A stretch of 64,000 nt of DNA, taken from contig NZ_AUAP01000013.1 of NCBI RefSeq assembly GCF_000428785.1, forward strand, positions 6,963 to 70,962, written 5' to 3'. This DNA comes from Conchiformibius kuhniae DSM 17694. GTDB lineage: Bacteria > Pseudomonadota > Gammaproteobacteria > Burkholderiales > Neisseriaceae. Each line of letters starts with the position of its first letter. Within the stretch, counting starts at the first letter, position 1. Shown here piece after piece: positions 26,467 to 34,953 of this stretch. The notes below the pieces were generated by a model, which was not told the origin of the DNA, did no database searches, and saw only the letters and a list, made by a program, of their open reading frames with translations. Both the position numbers and the translations under genes were made by a program.

Positions 26467-26497
26467 ATTGTACACGATTTGATGTTATGGTGTAACA
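26467..26497 (-). promoter_or_regulatory. Zur-type operator and promoter of znuA
   Basis: TGTTATGGTGTAACA (26483-26497) is a near-perfect Zur palindrome flanked by GA and TTC. On the minus strand a candidate -35 TTACAC overlaps it, followed 17 bases later by -10 TACAAT (26467-26472), 32 bases before the first znuA ATG. Zinc-dependent repression is inferred. Confidence 0.75.
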
Positions 26498-26540
26498 TTC
26501 GGCGCGGATTTTGGTGCATGGACAAGCCAAAGGGGTGATT

Positions 26541-26624
26541 ATGCCGAGCATGGCAGCCAAAATTGTGATGGAATGTGCCGTGCCGATGAGTAAAGTCATT
26601 TTCAATTTCAAACAGGAGCAATAA
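26541..26624 (+). other. 27-codon frame before the duplicated genes
   Basis: An ATG frame MPSMAAKIVMECAVPMSKVI ending FNFKQEQ, whose stop TAA lies in the GGAGCAATAAAT segment that is also the ribosome-binding region of the next gene. Its last codons resemble the remnant before the second gene copy (MSHLIFKQ). It may be a decayed end of an upstream gene; expression is doubtful. Confidence 0.3.
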
Positions 26625-26626
26625 AT

Positions 26627-27079
26627 ATGCACACCCTTCCACAGGAAATCATCAATAATCTGAAAACAAGACGGATGACCGATGATGATTTCGCTTTTTT
26701 AAAAAGTTTGCCGGATTTTCATGAAATTGATGAAATCTATTTTTTTGATGACTATTTTATCCAATCGGGTCGTAATATGGTGGAAATATCCGACACGGAA
26801 AAATTGTTTGAACTGGGAGACATTCCCGGATTAACCGTTACTTCTAGATACGTTTATGTAAACGGAACCGATATATGCATTATTATTGATGCATTTGTAG
26901 ATTACTCAATTTATTTTTGCTCGCAGAAATTACGCAACAATCTTGATGATATCAAAAAAATATTCAGTTATTTAATTGTGAAATTTGGGCATGATTTAGA
27001 TAAAAATTATGAAGTTACGGATGAAAAATTAGAAAATTGCACTTTTATTGAAAGTCGAAATCAATATTTTGATTATTAA
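26627..27079 (+). CDS. AT-rich orphan protein, copy 1 of a tandem pair
   Basis: A 150-residue acidic soluble protein with no signal peptide: MHTLPQEIINNLKTRRMTDDD at the N terminus, then LPDFHEIDEIYFFDDYF, an EISDTEKLF segment, and a C terminus ending FIESRNQYFDY. It has a good GGAGCAATAAAT ribosome-binding site. Composition is strikingly AT-rich against the GC-rich surroundings, a sign of transfer. A paralogue follows at 27240 with near-identical first half and diverged second half. I do not recognise the family; size, acidity and tandem duplication resemble immunity proteins, but no toxin gene is present. Confidence 0.7.
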   Translation: MHTLPQEIINNLKTRRMTDDDFAFLKSLPDFHEIDEIYFFDDYFIQSGRNMVEISDTEKLFELGDIPGLTVTSRYVYVNGTDICIIIDAFVDYSIYFCSQKLRNNLDDIKKIFSYLIVKFGHDLDKNYEVTDEKLENCTFIESRNQYFDY

Positions 27080-27110
27080 CCAATAAACCATTTGCATGAG
27101 GGCATGATGA

Positions 27111-27184
27111 TGTTTGATTTAAATACCGCATTACAAAAAATTGAAACCGCTCAATTTAATAGGCACAATAAAAAAGGAATTTAA
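27111..27184 (+). pseudogene. Truncated start of an unknown gene, copy 1
   Basis: ATGTTTGATTTAAATACCGC encodes MFDLNTALQKIETAQ, then stops after about 24 codons. A nearly identical beginning recurs after the second orphan gene (27722), where it stops after 17 codons. The two together look like remnants of a partner gene that followed each copy. Confidence 0.5.
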
Positions 27185-27238
27185 TGAGTCATCTAATTTT
27201 CAAACAGATGTGGGTAAATTAGCGTAGGAGCAATAAAT

Positions 27239-27685
27239 ATGCACACCCTTCCACAGGAAACCATCAATAATCTGAAAGCAAGACGGATAACTGATGATGA
27301 TTGGGCTTTTTTAAAAAGTTTGCCGGATTATCCCGAAATCAAAGAAATCTATTTTTTTGATGACTATTTTGCAAAATCAGGTCATCACATTGTAGAAATA
27401 TCTGATACGGAAAAAATATTCTCATTAGGAGATATTTTGGGATTAACGAGCAGTTACAGGTTTGTTTATGTAAAAAATCAAAGTATATGCATACTAATTG
27501 ATACATTAGAATGTGGTTTTTCAATTTATTTTTGCTCACCTAAGTTGTTGAACAATATTGAATATGTAAAAACAGTTTTTAATTATTCGATTATGAGATT
27601 TGGGTGGGATTTTATTGATAATCTTGATGTTAGTGAAATATTTAATTTTGGCTTTATTGAAAGTAAAAACAAATATTTTGACTGA
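27239..27685 (+). CDS. AT-rich orphan protein, copy 2 of a tandem pair
   Basis: A 148-residue paralogue of the protein at 26627. The first 70 residues are clearly alike (MHTLPQETINNLKARRITDD, then EIYFFDDYF and EISDTEKIF), the ribosome-binding region is the same, and the end FIESKNKYFD is conserved, while residues about 75-135 have diverged. This points to tandem duplication followed by divergence or recombination. No function is claimed. The low GC matches copy 1. Confidence 0.7.
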   Translation: MHTLPQETINNLKARRITDDDWAFLKSLPDYPEIKEIYFFDDYFAKSGHHIVEISDTEKIFSLGDILGLTSSYRFVYVKNQSICILIDTLECGFSIYFCSPKLLNNIEYVKTVFNYSIMRFGWDFIDNLDVSEIFNFGFIESKNKYFD

Positions 27686-27721
27686 TATTTAATTAACTAT
27701 TTCCTAGAGTAGGATATAATT

Positions 27722-27775
27722 ATGTTTGATTTAAATACTGCGTTGCAAAAAATCGACATCGCTCAAACAATATAA
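27722..27775 (+). pseudogene. Truncated start of an unknown gene, copy 2
   Basis: MFDLNTALQKIDIAQTI then stop. It matches the copy at 27111 for about 13 codons, after which both lose reading. The DNA soon passes into the mosaic repeat. Confidence 0.45.
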
Positions 27776-27808
27776 AGCAATCGCAGTTTGGGTTTGCGTT
27801 GCGCTTTA

Positions 27809-28110
27809 GGGGGTGTCGTCAATCAGCCGAAAAGTCTTTGCGCCGTCATTCCCGCGCAGGCGGAAATCCAAAACAAATTTCAAAAAGCATTGATAAAACA
27901 TCGCTTCACAAACATCAGGTAGTGGATTCCCGCCTGCGCGGGAATGACGGCGTTTTTGTATGGTTGATTAAAATCGCAACGATGCGGCGTTGCCAACGCC
28001 CTGATGTACTTACCCGTACGCGGCGGGCGTTGCTGCCTTGTCTCGTTTTGATTTTTATCAACTATATTATGCTGATTTTTTGTATAAAAATTTAAATGAT
28101 GGCACGCTCT
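27809..28110. repeat. Mosaic element carrying a Correia-like insertion
   Basis: Left end GGGGGTGTCGTCAATCAGCC, two dRS3-type arms (ATTCCCGCGCAGGCGGAAAT, then ATTCCCGCCTGCGCGGGAAT), and right end TTTAAATGATGGCACGC. The right arm is split at a TA dinucleotide by the Correia-like element at 27959-28066. Confidence 0.82.
27959..28066. mobile_element. Correia-like miniature element, copy 1 (108 bp)
   Basis: Ends TATGGTTGATTAAAATCGCA and TTTTTATCAACTATA are inverted. The inside reads CGGCGTTGCCAACGCC...GGCGGGCGTTG...CCTTGTCTCG. The ends and the CCTTGTC motif recall neisserial Correia elements. It is inserted at TA within a mosaic element, and a second copy lies at 63682-63788. Confidence 0.75.
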
Positions 28111-28156
28111 GACCCAAGCGGTGATGGCTGTGTTGCCAGTCTGTTGGTCGTGCGTT

Positions 28157-30019
28157 TTAACGCCGTTCCACTTGGCTGACATCGCGCACCGCGCCCGTGT
28201 CCGCCGAAGTGGTCATCGCGGCGTAGGCACGCAGGGCGGCGGAAACGTGGCGGTCGCGGTTTTCGGGCTGCCACGCTTGGGCACCGCGACTTTCCATCTC
28301 GGCGCGGCGTTGCGCCAGTTCGTCATCGCCAATTGCCAAATGAATGCGCCGTTGCGGAATGTCGATTTCCACCGTGTCGCCCTCGCGCACCAAACCGATT
28401 GCGCCGCCTTCCGCCGCTTCGGGGGAAACGTGTCCGATGCTCAAGCCCGATGTGCCGCCTGAAAAACGCCCGTCCGTGAGCAGGGCGCAGGCTTTGCCCA
28501 AGCCTTTGGATTTCAGGTAGCTGGTGGGATAGAGCATTTCCTGCATACCGGGCCCGCCTTTCGGGCCTTCGTAACGAATGATGACGATGTCGCCCGCTAC
28601 GATTTGATTATCCAAAATTGCGGACACGGCGGCATCTTGGCTTTCAAACACGCGCGCGCGTCCGGTGAATTGCAAAATGCTGTCGTCCACGCCCGCCGTT
28701 TTCACCACGCAGCCGCGCTCGGCGATGTTGCCGAACAGCACCGCCAAGCCGCCGTCTTGCGAATAGGCGTGCTGCTTGCTGCGGATACAGCCGTTTTCGC
28801 GGTCAAGGTCAAGCGTGTCCCATTGGCGGTTTTGCGAAAAGGCTTGGGTGGTGCGCACGCCGCCCGGCGCGGCTTTGTAACGGGCGTGTGCGGCGGTGTT
28901 GGCGGGGTTGCTTACGTCCCACTTTGCCAGCGCGTCTTTCAAAGTTTTTTCGTGAACGGTGGAAACATCGGTTTTCAGGCAGCCTGCGCGGTCAAGTTCG
29001 GCAAGAATGCCCATCACGCCGCCCGCGCGGTGTACGTCTTCCATGTGGTATTTCTGCGTGGCGGGCGCGACTTTGCACAGGCACGGCACTTGGCGGCTGA
29101 TGCGGTCGATGTCTGCCATTTTGAAATCCACTTGCGCTTCGTTGGCGGCGGCGAGCAGGTGCAACACGGTGTTGGTGCTGCCGCCCATTGCCACGTCCAA
29201 ACTCATGGCGTTTTCAAACGCGGCTTTGGTGGCGATGCTGCGCGGCAATACGCTGGCATCGTTTTGTTCGTAATAGCGTTTGGTAATCTCCACAATCAAA
29301 CGCCCTGCCTGCAAAAACAGTTCTTTGCGCTCGGCGTGGGTGGCGAGCAGCGAGCCGTTACCCGGCAGCGACAGGCCGAGTGCTTCGGTGAGGCAGTTCA
29401 TCGAGTTGGCGGTAAACATGCCCGAACACGAGCCGCAGGTGGGGCAGGCGGAACGTTCCACTTGCGCCACTTCGGCATCGGAAACGGCATCGTTGGCGGC
29501 ATCGACCATCGCGTCCACCAAATCCAGTTTGCGCGTGTCGGTGATATTTGCCACGCCGATGACTTTGCCCGCTTCCATCGGCCCGCCGGAAACAAAGACG
29601 GTGGGAATGTTCAGGCGCATCGCCGCCATCAGCATGCCGGGGGTGATTTTGTCGCAGTTGGAAATGCACACCAGCGCATCGGCGCAGTGGGCATTGACCA
29701 TGTACTCCACGCTGTCGGCAATCAAATCGCGGCTGGGCAGGGAATACAGCATGCCGCCGTGTCCCATGGCGATGCCGTCATCTACGGCGATGGTATTGAA
29801 TTCTTTTGCCAATCCGCCTGCTTTTTCAATTTCGCGGGCGACCAGTTGTCCCAAATCGTGCAGGTGGACGTGTCCGGGAACGAATTGGGTAAATGAGTTG
29901 GCAATGGCGATAATCGGTTTGCCGAAGTCGGCATCTTGTACGCCGGTGGCGCGCCACAGGGCGCGTGCGCCCGCCATATTGCGGCCGTGCGTGGAGGTTT
30001 TGGAACGGTAATCGGGCAT
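28157..30019 (-). CDS. ilvD: Dihydroxy-acid dehydratase
   Basis: Fe-S enzyme of valine, leucine and isoleucine synthesis, 620 residues, the usual length. Cluster-binding cysteines are in VCISNCDKITPGM (Cys122) and CPTCGSCSGMF (near 193-199), with the third group earlier; the C terminus has TDGRFSGGTSGLSIGHVSPE. It stands alone between repeats with its own leader; nothing in the leader resembles an attenuator that I could support. Confidence 0.97.
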   Translation of the reverse strand: MPDYRSKTSTHGRNMAGARALWRATGVQDADFGKPIIAIANSFTQFVPGHVHLHDLGQLVAREIEKAGGLAKEFNTIAVDDGIAMGHGGMLYSLPSRDLIADSVEYMVNAHCADALVCISNCDKITPGMLMAAMRLNIPTVFVSGGPMEAGKVIGVANITDTRKLDLVDAMVDAANDAVSDAEVAQVERSACPTCGSCSGMFTANSMNCLTEALGLSLPGNGSLLATHAERKELFLQAGRLIVEITKRYYEQNDASVLPRSIATKAAFENAMSLDVAMGGSTNTVLHLLAAANEAQVDFKMADIDRISRQVPCLCKVAPATQKYHMEDVHRAGGVMGILAELDRAGCLKTDVSTVHEKTLKDALAKWDVSNPANTAAHARYKAAPGGVRTTQAFSQNRQWDTLDLDRENGCIRSKQHAYSQDGGLAVLFGNIAERGCVVKTAGVDDSILQFTGRARVFESQDAAVSAILDNQIVAGDIVIIRYEGPKGGPGMQEMLYPTSYLKSKGLGKACALLTDGRFSGGTSGLSIGHVSPEAAEGGAIGLVREGDTVEIDIPQRRIHLAIGDDELAQRRAEMESRGAQAWQPENRDRHVSAALRAYAAMTTSADTGAVRDVSQVERR

Positions 30020-30096
30020 GGTTGTGTGTCCTTTGGTTTGGTGTGGTTTGGGGCGGGATTATAGGGGAGATGTGCGTTGTTGCCCACAATGGGGGT

Positions 30097-30275
30097 GGGG
30101 CGTGTCGTCAATTGACCGAAAAACACGGCACCGTCATGCCCGCAAATGCGGGAATCCACTGCCCGATGTTTGGCAAAGGTGTGTCGTGCTTTGATATGGA
30201 TTCACGCATTTGCGGGCATGACGGTGTTTTTTATTGCACGGATTTCCGGTAGAAAAATTTAAATGGTGATGTGCC
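30097..30275. repeat. Mosaic element (two dRS3-like arms)
   Basis: GGGGCGTGTCGTCAATTGACC left end, CGTCATGCCCGCAAATGCGG arm, the short middle CACTGCCCGATGTTTGGCAA, GCATTTGCGGGCATGACGG arm, and right end AAATGGTGATGTGCC. It abuts the proC stop codon. Confidence 0.85.
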
Positions 30276-31073
30276 TTACGGTGCGGTTTGCGCCATTTCG
30301 CGGGAGCGGTGGGCGGCGGCGTGTGCGGCACGGGTTACGGCTTGGGCAACGTCATCGCGGCGCAGGCTTGCCAATGCGGCGTGGGTGGTGCCGCCTTTGG
30401 AGGTAACCTGCTGTTGCAACACGGCAAAATCGTCAGACGACTGCGCCGCCAAGTCCACCGCGCCGCGAAAAGTCGCCAGCGACAGCATTTTGGCGTGTTC
30501 TGGTGAAAAACCGAGCGTTTGGGCAGCCTGTTGCAGCGCATTGAGCAGGTAAAACACATAAGCGGGGCCGCTTCCGCTCACGGCGGTGATGGCGTGCATC
30601 TGTTCTTCCGTGTCCAGCCAAACGCATTCGCCGCAACTGCGCATCACGGCATCGGCGCGTTCGCGGTCGTGTGCGCTTGCGCCTTCGGCGGCATACAAAC
30701 CCGATACGCCCGATGCCACGGCGGCAGGGGTGTTGGGCATGATGCGGACGATGCGCCGCGTGCCGCCGAGCATTTGCGACAACGCCGATACGGGCAAACC
30801 CGCCGCAATCGACAACACCAACGCTCCGCCCGTGTCCACGCCCGCGCACGCTTCTGCCATGTCTTGCGGCTTTACCGCCAACACCAGCACATCGTCGCCG
30901 TGCAATTGCGGCGGCAGCGATTCAAGGGTTTGCACGCCGAATTGCGCGTGCAGACGGGCGCGTTTGTCGGCACAGCGTTCCGCCACCGCCACCGCGTGCG
31001 GGTAGGCGGCGCGGCGCAGCCCCGCAATGATGGCGGCAGCCATATTGCCGCCGCCGAGAAAATAAAGCGTCAT
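30276..31073 (-). CDS. proC: Pyrroline-5-carboxylate reductase
   Basis: Final step of proline synthesis. The 265-residue protein begins MTLYFLGGGNMAAAIIAGL, the NAD(P)H-binding motif, and has VLAVKPQDM near 65, RIMPNTPAAVASGVSGLY near 113 and the signature AVSGSGPAYVFYLLNAL near 158. The stop TAA is completed at the mosaic repeat boundary. It is divergent from hisD. Confidence 0.96.
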   Translation of the reverse strand: MTLYFLGGGNMAAAIIAGLRRAAYPHAVAVAERCADKRARLHAQFGVQTLESLPPQLHGDDVLVLAVKPQDMAEACAGVDTGGALVLSIAAGLPVSALSQMLGGTRRIVRIMPNTPAAVASGVSGLYAAEGASAHDRERADAVMRSCGECVWLDTEEQMHAITAVSGSGPAYVFYLLNALQQAAQTLGFSPEHAKMLSLATFRGAVDLAAQSSDDFAVLQQQVTSKGGTTHAALASLRRDDVAQAVTRAAHAAAHRSREMAQTAP

Positions 31074-31154
31074 GATTCCACTCCGAAAAAGGGTTTGGCA
31101 AAAACAGGGTTTTGCTTATATTATCACGCCCGACCATTTTACAGAATGCAAGCC

Positions 31155-31281
31155 GTGTTTCAGCGCACAGGGCAAAGCACAATCTCCATGCCTTGCCCCG
31201 ATTCGGACGGGCTTGCGCCCCGCCCGAACGGAATTTATTTTACCGCCGTAAACGGTGGGGTTTCAAACCAAAGGAATTTTG
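31155..31281 (+). repeat. Repeated hairpin leader, copy 2
   Basis: TGTTTCAGCGCACAGGGC, CCATGCCTTGCCCCGATTCG, the hairpin GACGGGCTTGCGCCCCGCCC, TTTTACCGCCGTAAACGGTG and GTTTCAAACCAAAGGAATT precede the hisD ATG. It aligns block for block with the copy at 6182-6325; in the second hairpin a C-to-T change keeps a G-U pair. Confidence 0.78.
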
Positions 31282-32586
31282 ATGAAAACACTCTCCACCC
31301 AATCCCCCGACTTTTCCGCACAACTGGACGCGCTGCTGGCGTTTGAAACCGCGCAAGACCCCGCCACCGACCGCGCCGTTGCCGACATCTGCCAAGACGT
31401 GCAAACGCGCGGCGATGCCGCCGTGCTGGAATACACCGCCCGTTTTGACGGGCTGGACGCGCCCGACATGGCGGCTTTGACCCTGCACGCGGGCGACTTG
31501 GCGGCGGCGTTTGCGCGGCTGCCCGACCACGTCCGCAGCGCACTGGAAACCGCCGCCGCCCGCATCCGCCGTTACCACGAAAAACAAAAACTGCAATCTT
31601 GGCAGTATCTTGACGAAGACGGCACCCTGCTCGGACAGCAAATCACCGCGCTCGACCGCGTGGGGATTTACGTGCCGGGCGGCAAGGCTGCTTATCCCAG
31701 CTCGGTGCTGATGAACGCGCTGCCCGCGCAAGTGGCGGGCGTGGGCGAAATCATCATGGTCGTGCCTACGCCAAAAGGCGAGCGCAACGACATCGTGTTG
31801 GCGGCGGCGCATCTGGCGGGGGTGAAGCGCGTGTTTACCATCGGCGGAGCGCAAGCCGTTGCCGCGCTCGCCTACGGCACGCAAACCGTGCCGCAAGTGG
31901 ATAAAATCACCGGGCCGGGCAACGCCTACGTTGCCGCCGCCAAACGGCGCGTGTTCGGCACGGTGGGCATCGACATGGTGGCGGGGCCATCGGAAATCTT
32001 GGTGATTGCCGATGGCAGCGTCCCCGCCGACTGGGTGGCGATGGACTTGTTCAGCCAAGCCGAGCATGATGAAATCGCCCAAGCCATTTTGATTGCCCCG
32101 TCCCAACGCTATCTGAACGACGTGCAAAACGCCATTGCCCGCCTGATTGAAGACATGCCCCGTCGCGACATCATCCGCGCCGCCCTGAACAATCGCGGCG
32201 CCATGATTTTGGTGCGCGACTTGGACGAAGCCTGCGCCGTTGCCAACCGCATCGCCCCCGAGCATTTGGAACTGTGCGTGAACAACCCCGAACAATGGGC
32301 GGCGAAAATCCGTCATGCGGGCGCGATTTTCATGGGCGGCCACACCAGCGAAAGCTTGGGCGACTACTGCGCCGGCCCAAACCACGTTTTGCCCACCAGC
32401 CGCAGCGCGCGTTTTTCATCGCCTTTAGGCACATACGATTTCCAAAAACGCAGCAGCCTGATTCGCGTGTCGCCCGAAGGCGCACAAAAATTGGGGCAAA
32501 CCGCTTCCGTATTGGCGCACGGCGAAGGCTTGACCGCACACGCCCGCGCCGCCGAAATGCGTATGGTTCAGCACGTCATCATCTAG
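31282..32586 (+). CDS. hisD: Histidinol dehydrogenase
   Basis: Zinc enzyme making histidine from histidinol, 434 residues. Family blocks: VGIYVPGGKAAYPSSVLMNA near 115, TIGGAQAVAALAYGT near 185, DKITGPGNAYVAAAKR near 205, and MGGHTSESLGDYCAGPNHVL near 350. The ATG at 31282 follows the repeated leader's AAAGGAATTTTG. It is separate from other his genes here. The stop TAG is followed by GGCGTGCC, a terminal-repeat-like remnant. Confidence 0.97.
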   Translation: MKTLSTQSPDFSAQLDALLAFETAQDPATDRAVADICQDVQTRGDAAVLEYTARFDGLDAPDMAALTLHAGDLAAAFARLPDHVRSALETAAARIRRYHEKQKLQSWQYLDEDGTLLGQQITALDRVGIYVPGGKAAYPSSVLMNALPAQVAGVGEIIMVVPTPKGERNDIVLAAAHLAGVKRVFTIGGAQAVAALAYGTQTVPQVDKITGPGNAYVAAAKRRVFGTVGIDMVAGPSEILVIADGSVPADWVAMDLFSQAEHDEIAQAILIAPSQRYLNDVQNAIARLIEDMPRRDIIRAALNNRGAMILVRDLDEACAVANRIAPEHLELCVNNPEQWAAKIRHAGAIFMGGHTSESLGDYCAGPNHVLPTSRSARFSSPLGTYDFQKRSSLIRVSPEGAQKLGQTASVLAHGEGLTAHARAAEMRMVQHVII

Positions 32587-32631
32587 GGCGTGCCGTGTGT
32601 TTGTGCGCGCGCAAAACTTGCCCGAGCACCG

Positions 32632-33747
32632 TTATTTTGGCGGACGCGCCCAAGGCAAAGCCTGCCGCAACGCCCGTCCGAACGGCATGGCGGGCATGCT
32701 CCGCATCCGCAGCAGCAGCCACACGCAGCCGCCCATCAACAAATGCATGGGCAACAATCCCGCCAAAAACGGAATTTTGCCGTCTTCCACCATGTCGCGC
32801 AGCAGGGTCAGCCCGTTTTGGTACACCAGAAAAAACAGCGATGCGATGATGACGTGATAGGATTGTCCACTGCGCGTATCAACATACGACAAGGGCAGTG
32901 CCAACCAGCCCAACAGCAGCAGCGATATGGGCAGCGACACGCGCCACATCAGTTCGGCGCGGTATTGCGGGGCGGGATTACGCAGCAGCTCGGCAGTGGG
33001 CAAGGTGCGGCGGTGGGCGGTTTCGGCGGGCTTGTGCGGGCTGTTCAGGGCGAGGCGCAGTTGGTCGAAAGAGATTTGTTCGAAATCGCCCCTGCCTGCC
33101 GCGCCCGTGTAGCGGTAGCCTTGTTCCAGCACCAGTGTGCGGACGTTGTCGCGCAGGTCGAAATGCCCCGAACGGGCGAAAATCACGCTGTCGCCGCCGT
33201 CGGGACGGCTTTCGCGCAAAAACAGCCTTTGCATTTTGCCTGCTTCGGCATCGAAGTGTTCGACAAAATACACGCGCCCGTTTTTTTTGCCCAATTCGCG
33301 GAACACGCCCGATTCGACCAGGGAAAGGTTTTGTTTGTGTTTGAGTATGTCGGCGTATTCGCGGCTGTGGCGTTCGGCTTGCGGCAAAACGGCAAGCTGC
33401 AGCACCGCCGCCAGCACCGCCAAGGGCAGGGTAAAGGCGCTAATCGGGCGCAGCCATTGGCGCAAGCCCAAACCGCACGCCAGCCACACCGCCATTTCGC
33501 TGTCGCGCCAATAGCGGGTCAAGACGGTGAGAATGCTGATGTAGGCGGTCAGCACCAGCAAAAGCGGGGTCATGCCCAGCGTCCAAAAGCCGATGAGGGC
33601 GGCGACGGCTTCGGCGGCAACGCGCCCGTCTGCGGCGCGTCCGAGCAGGTTGATGCCCTGTGTGAACACCAACACCGCCAGCAAAACGCAAAAAATGCCC
33701 GCAGCCGTTATGGTGGTGTCTTTGAGAAACTGTTTGCGGTAAATCAT
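32632..33747 (-). CDS. lptF: LPS export permease LptF
   Basis: One of two transmembrane subunits of the LptB2FG exporter that extracts lipopolysaccharide from the inner membrane. The 371-residue protein has three N-terminal helices, a periplasmic beta-jellyroll (about 130-260) and three C-terminal helices with RVSLPISLLLLGWLALPLSY near 268-287. It starts MIYRKQFLKDTTITAAGIF, the LptF style. Its partner lptG is 12 kb away at 45.7 kb, unlike the usual adjacent pair. Confidence 0.9.
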   Translation of the reverse strand: MIYRKQFLKDTTITAAGIFCVLLAVLVFTQGINLLGRAADGRVAAEAVAALIGFWTLGMTPLLLVLTAYISILTVLTRYWRDSEMAVWLACGLGLRQWLRPISAFTLPLAVLAAVLQLAVLPQAERHSREYADILKHKQNLSLVESGVFRELGKKNGRVYFVEHFDAEAGKMQRLFLRESRPDGGDSVIFARSGHFDLRDNVRTLVLEQGYRYTGAAGRGDFEQISFDQLRLALNSPHKPAETAHRRTLPTAELLRNPAPQYRAELMWRVSLPISLLLLGWLALPLSYVDTRSGQSYHVIIASLFFLVYQNGLTLLRDMVEDGKIPFLAGLLPMHLLMGGCVWLLLRMRSMPAMPFGRALRQALPWARPPK

Positions 33748-33779
33748 CGGGCGGATTGTACGGCAAAACCGTGCGGCAA

Positions 33780-33815
33780 AAAACCCGAAAACCGTGCTGC
33801 GGTTTTCGGGTTTGG
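33780..33815 (-). terminator. Terminator of the amidase gene
   Basis: Perfect 14-base inverted repeat AAACCCGAAAACCG / CGGTTTTCGGGTTT. On the minus strand it is followed by TTTTTT, so it terminates the gene at 34628-33834. Confidence 0.88.
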
Positions 33816-33833
33816 GCGGTGCTGCCAAATGTT

Positions 33834-34628
33834 TCAGCGTTTGGCTTTGGGCTTGGCTGCCGTTTTGGGTGCGGCTTTTTTAAGCGGTGCGGGCTTGTCT
33901 TTTGCGGCCGCTTTTGCCGGAACGCGGGGACGGGACGGCTTGGCGGCGGGCTTGGACGTTTGGGGCTTGACGGCAGACGGCGCGGGTTTGGCTTTCGCTT
34001 TGGCATCGCGCTGCTTCAGGCTGGTGCCGATGACTTTTGCCAGCTTGCCCGCGATGGCGCGGCGTTGGCGTTTGTCGGCGAGCTTTTTCAAATCCGCCTT
34101 ATTGCTCATGAAATACATTTCCAACTGCACGCTGGGGCAAGTGGTGTTTTGCAGCGTAACAAAACGGGCGCGGCGCACTTCGGGACGCTTGGGGTTGAAG
34201 GCTTTTTGCACGTTGCGGGCGATTTGCAGGCTTTTTTTGCCCACTGCGGTGGCATCGTTGCCCTGCAAAACGTAGGTATGCACGCCGTTGGCGCGGGGGT
34301 TGTTTTTCGCGGCATTGACGTGTACCGAGGCAAACAGTTTGCGGCAGTGTTTGCGCCCGTATGCCAAGCGTTGCCCAAGCGGGCGGAAGGTGTCGTCCGT
34401 GCGGGTCATCGCCACGCTGAAGCCTTGTTGCCGCAAGTGTTTGCGAAGCTGTAACGACATATCGAGGGCAAAATCTTTTTCCATGTATTGGTGTTTGCCC
34501 AAAGTGCCGAGTGCGCCGTGGTCTTTGCCGCCGTGTCCGGCGTCGATGACCACGTCGGCGGCGGCGGCGCTGCCCAAATGCAGGGCGCACACGGCGGCAA
34601 ACGCGGCGCGTTTGAACCATTTTTTCAT
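33834..34628 (-). CDS. N-acetylmuramoyl-L-alanine amidase with basic tail
   Basis: Periplasmic zinc amidase (Amidase_3) that cleaves peptide stems from glycan strands. The 264-residue product has a signal peptide, then zinc ligands in VIDAGHGGKDHGA (near 28), the Glu in YMEKDFALD, the His in FASVHVNAAKN, and the catalytic Glu in SVQLEMYFMSN near 168. From about residue 210 the tail is Lys/Ala/Pro-rich and low-complexity, which could bind anionic wall polymers. It lacks the N-terminal AMIN domain of AmiC, so no symbol is assigned. Confidence 0.87.
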   Translation of the reverse strand: MKKWFKRAAFAAVCALHLGSAAAADVVIDAGHGGKDHGALGTLGKHQYMEKDFALDMSLQLRKHLRQQGFSVAMTRTDDTFRPLGQRLAYGRKHCRKLFASVHVNAAKNNPRANGVHTYVLQGNDATAVGKKSLQIARNVQKAFNPKRPEVRRARFVTLQNTTCPSVQLEMYFMSNKADLKKLADKRQRRAIAGKLAKVIGTSLKQRDAKAKAKPAPSAVKPQTSKPAAKPSRPRVPAKAAAKDKPAPLKKAAPKTAAKPKAKR

Positions 34629-34953
34629 CGGTTGTTTCCTTTATTTGTCTCTTTCTTTAAAGACCGGCAAGCCTGTTTTGCCTTTGTCGGGCAAATGCGG
34701 AGCCGGTCGGGACGGGCAGGACGGCGGCAAAAAACCGTTCTGCAAATTGGCACACCGTTTGGCAAACGGGTGTGGCGGGATTGGCAGAACCCTCCTTTTT
34801 GGTGCGGTGGAGAAGGTTAAGGATTATACGTTGTTTTGCCAAAAACGCGGCAAACGGGTGCTTGATGCGCCTTGCGGCGGGGCATGTTTGCCACAGACGT
34901 ACGCACCGATTGGCGGTATAATCGGCAAATACAAATGATTTCGGGGAACAATC

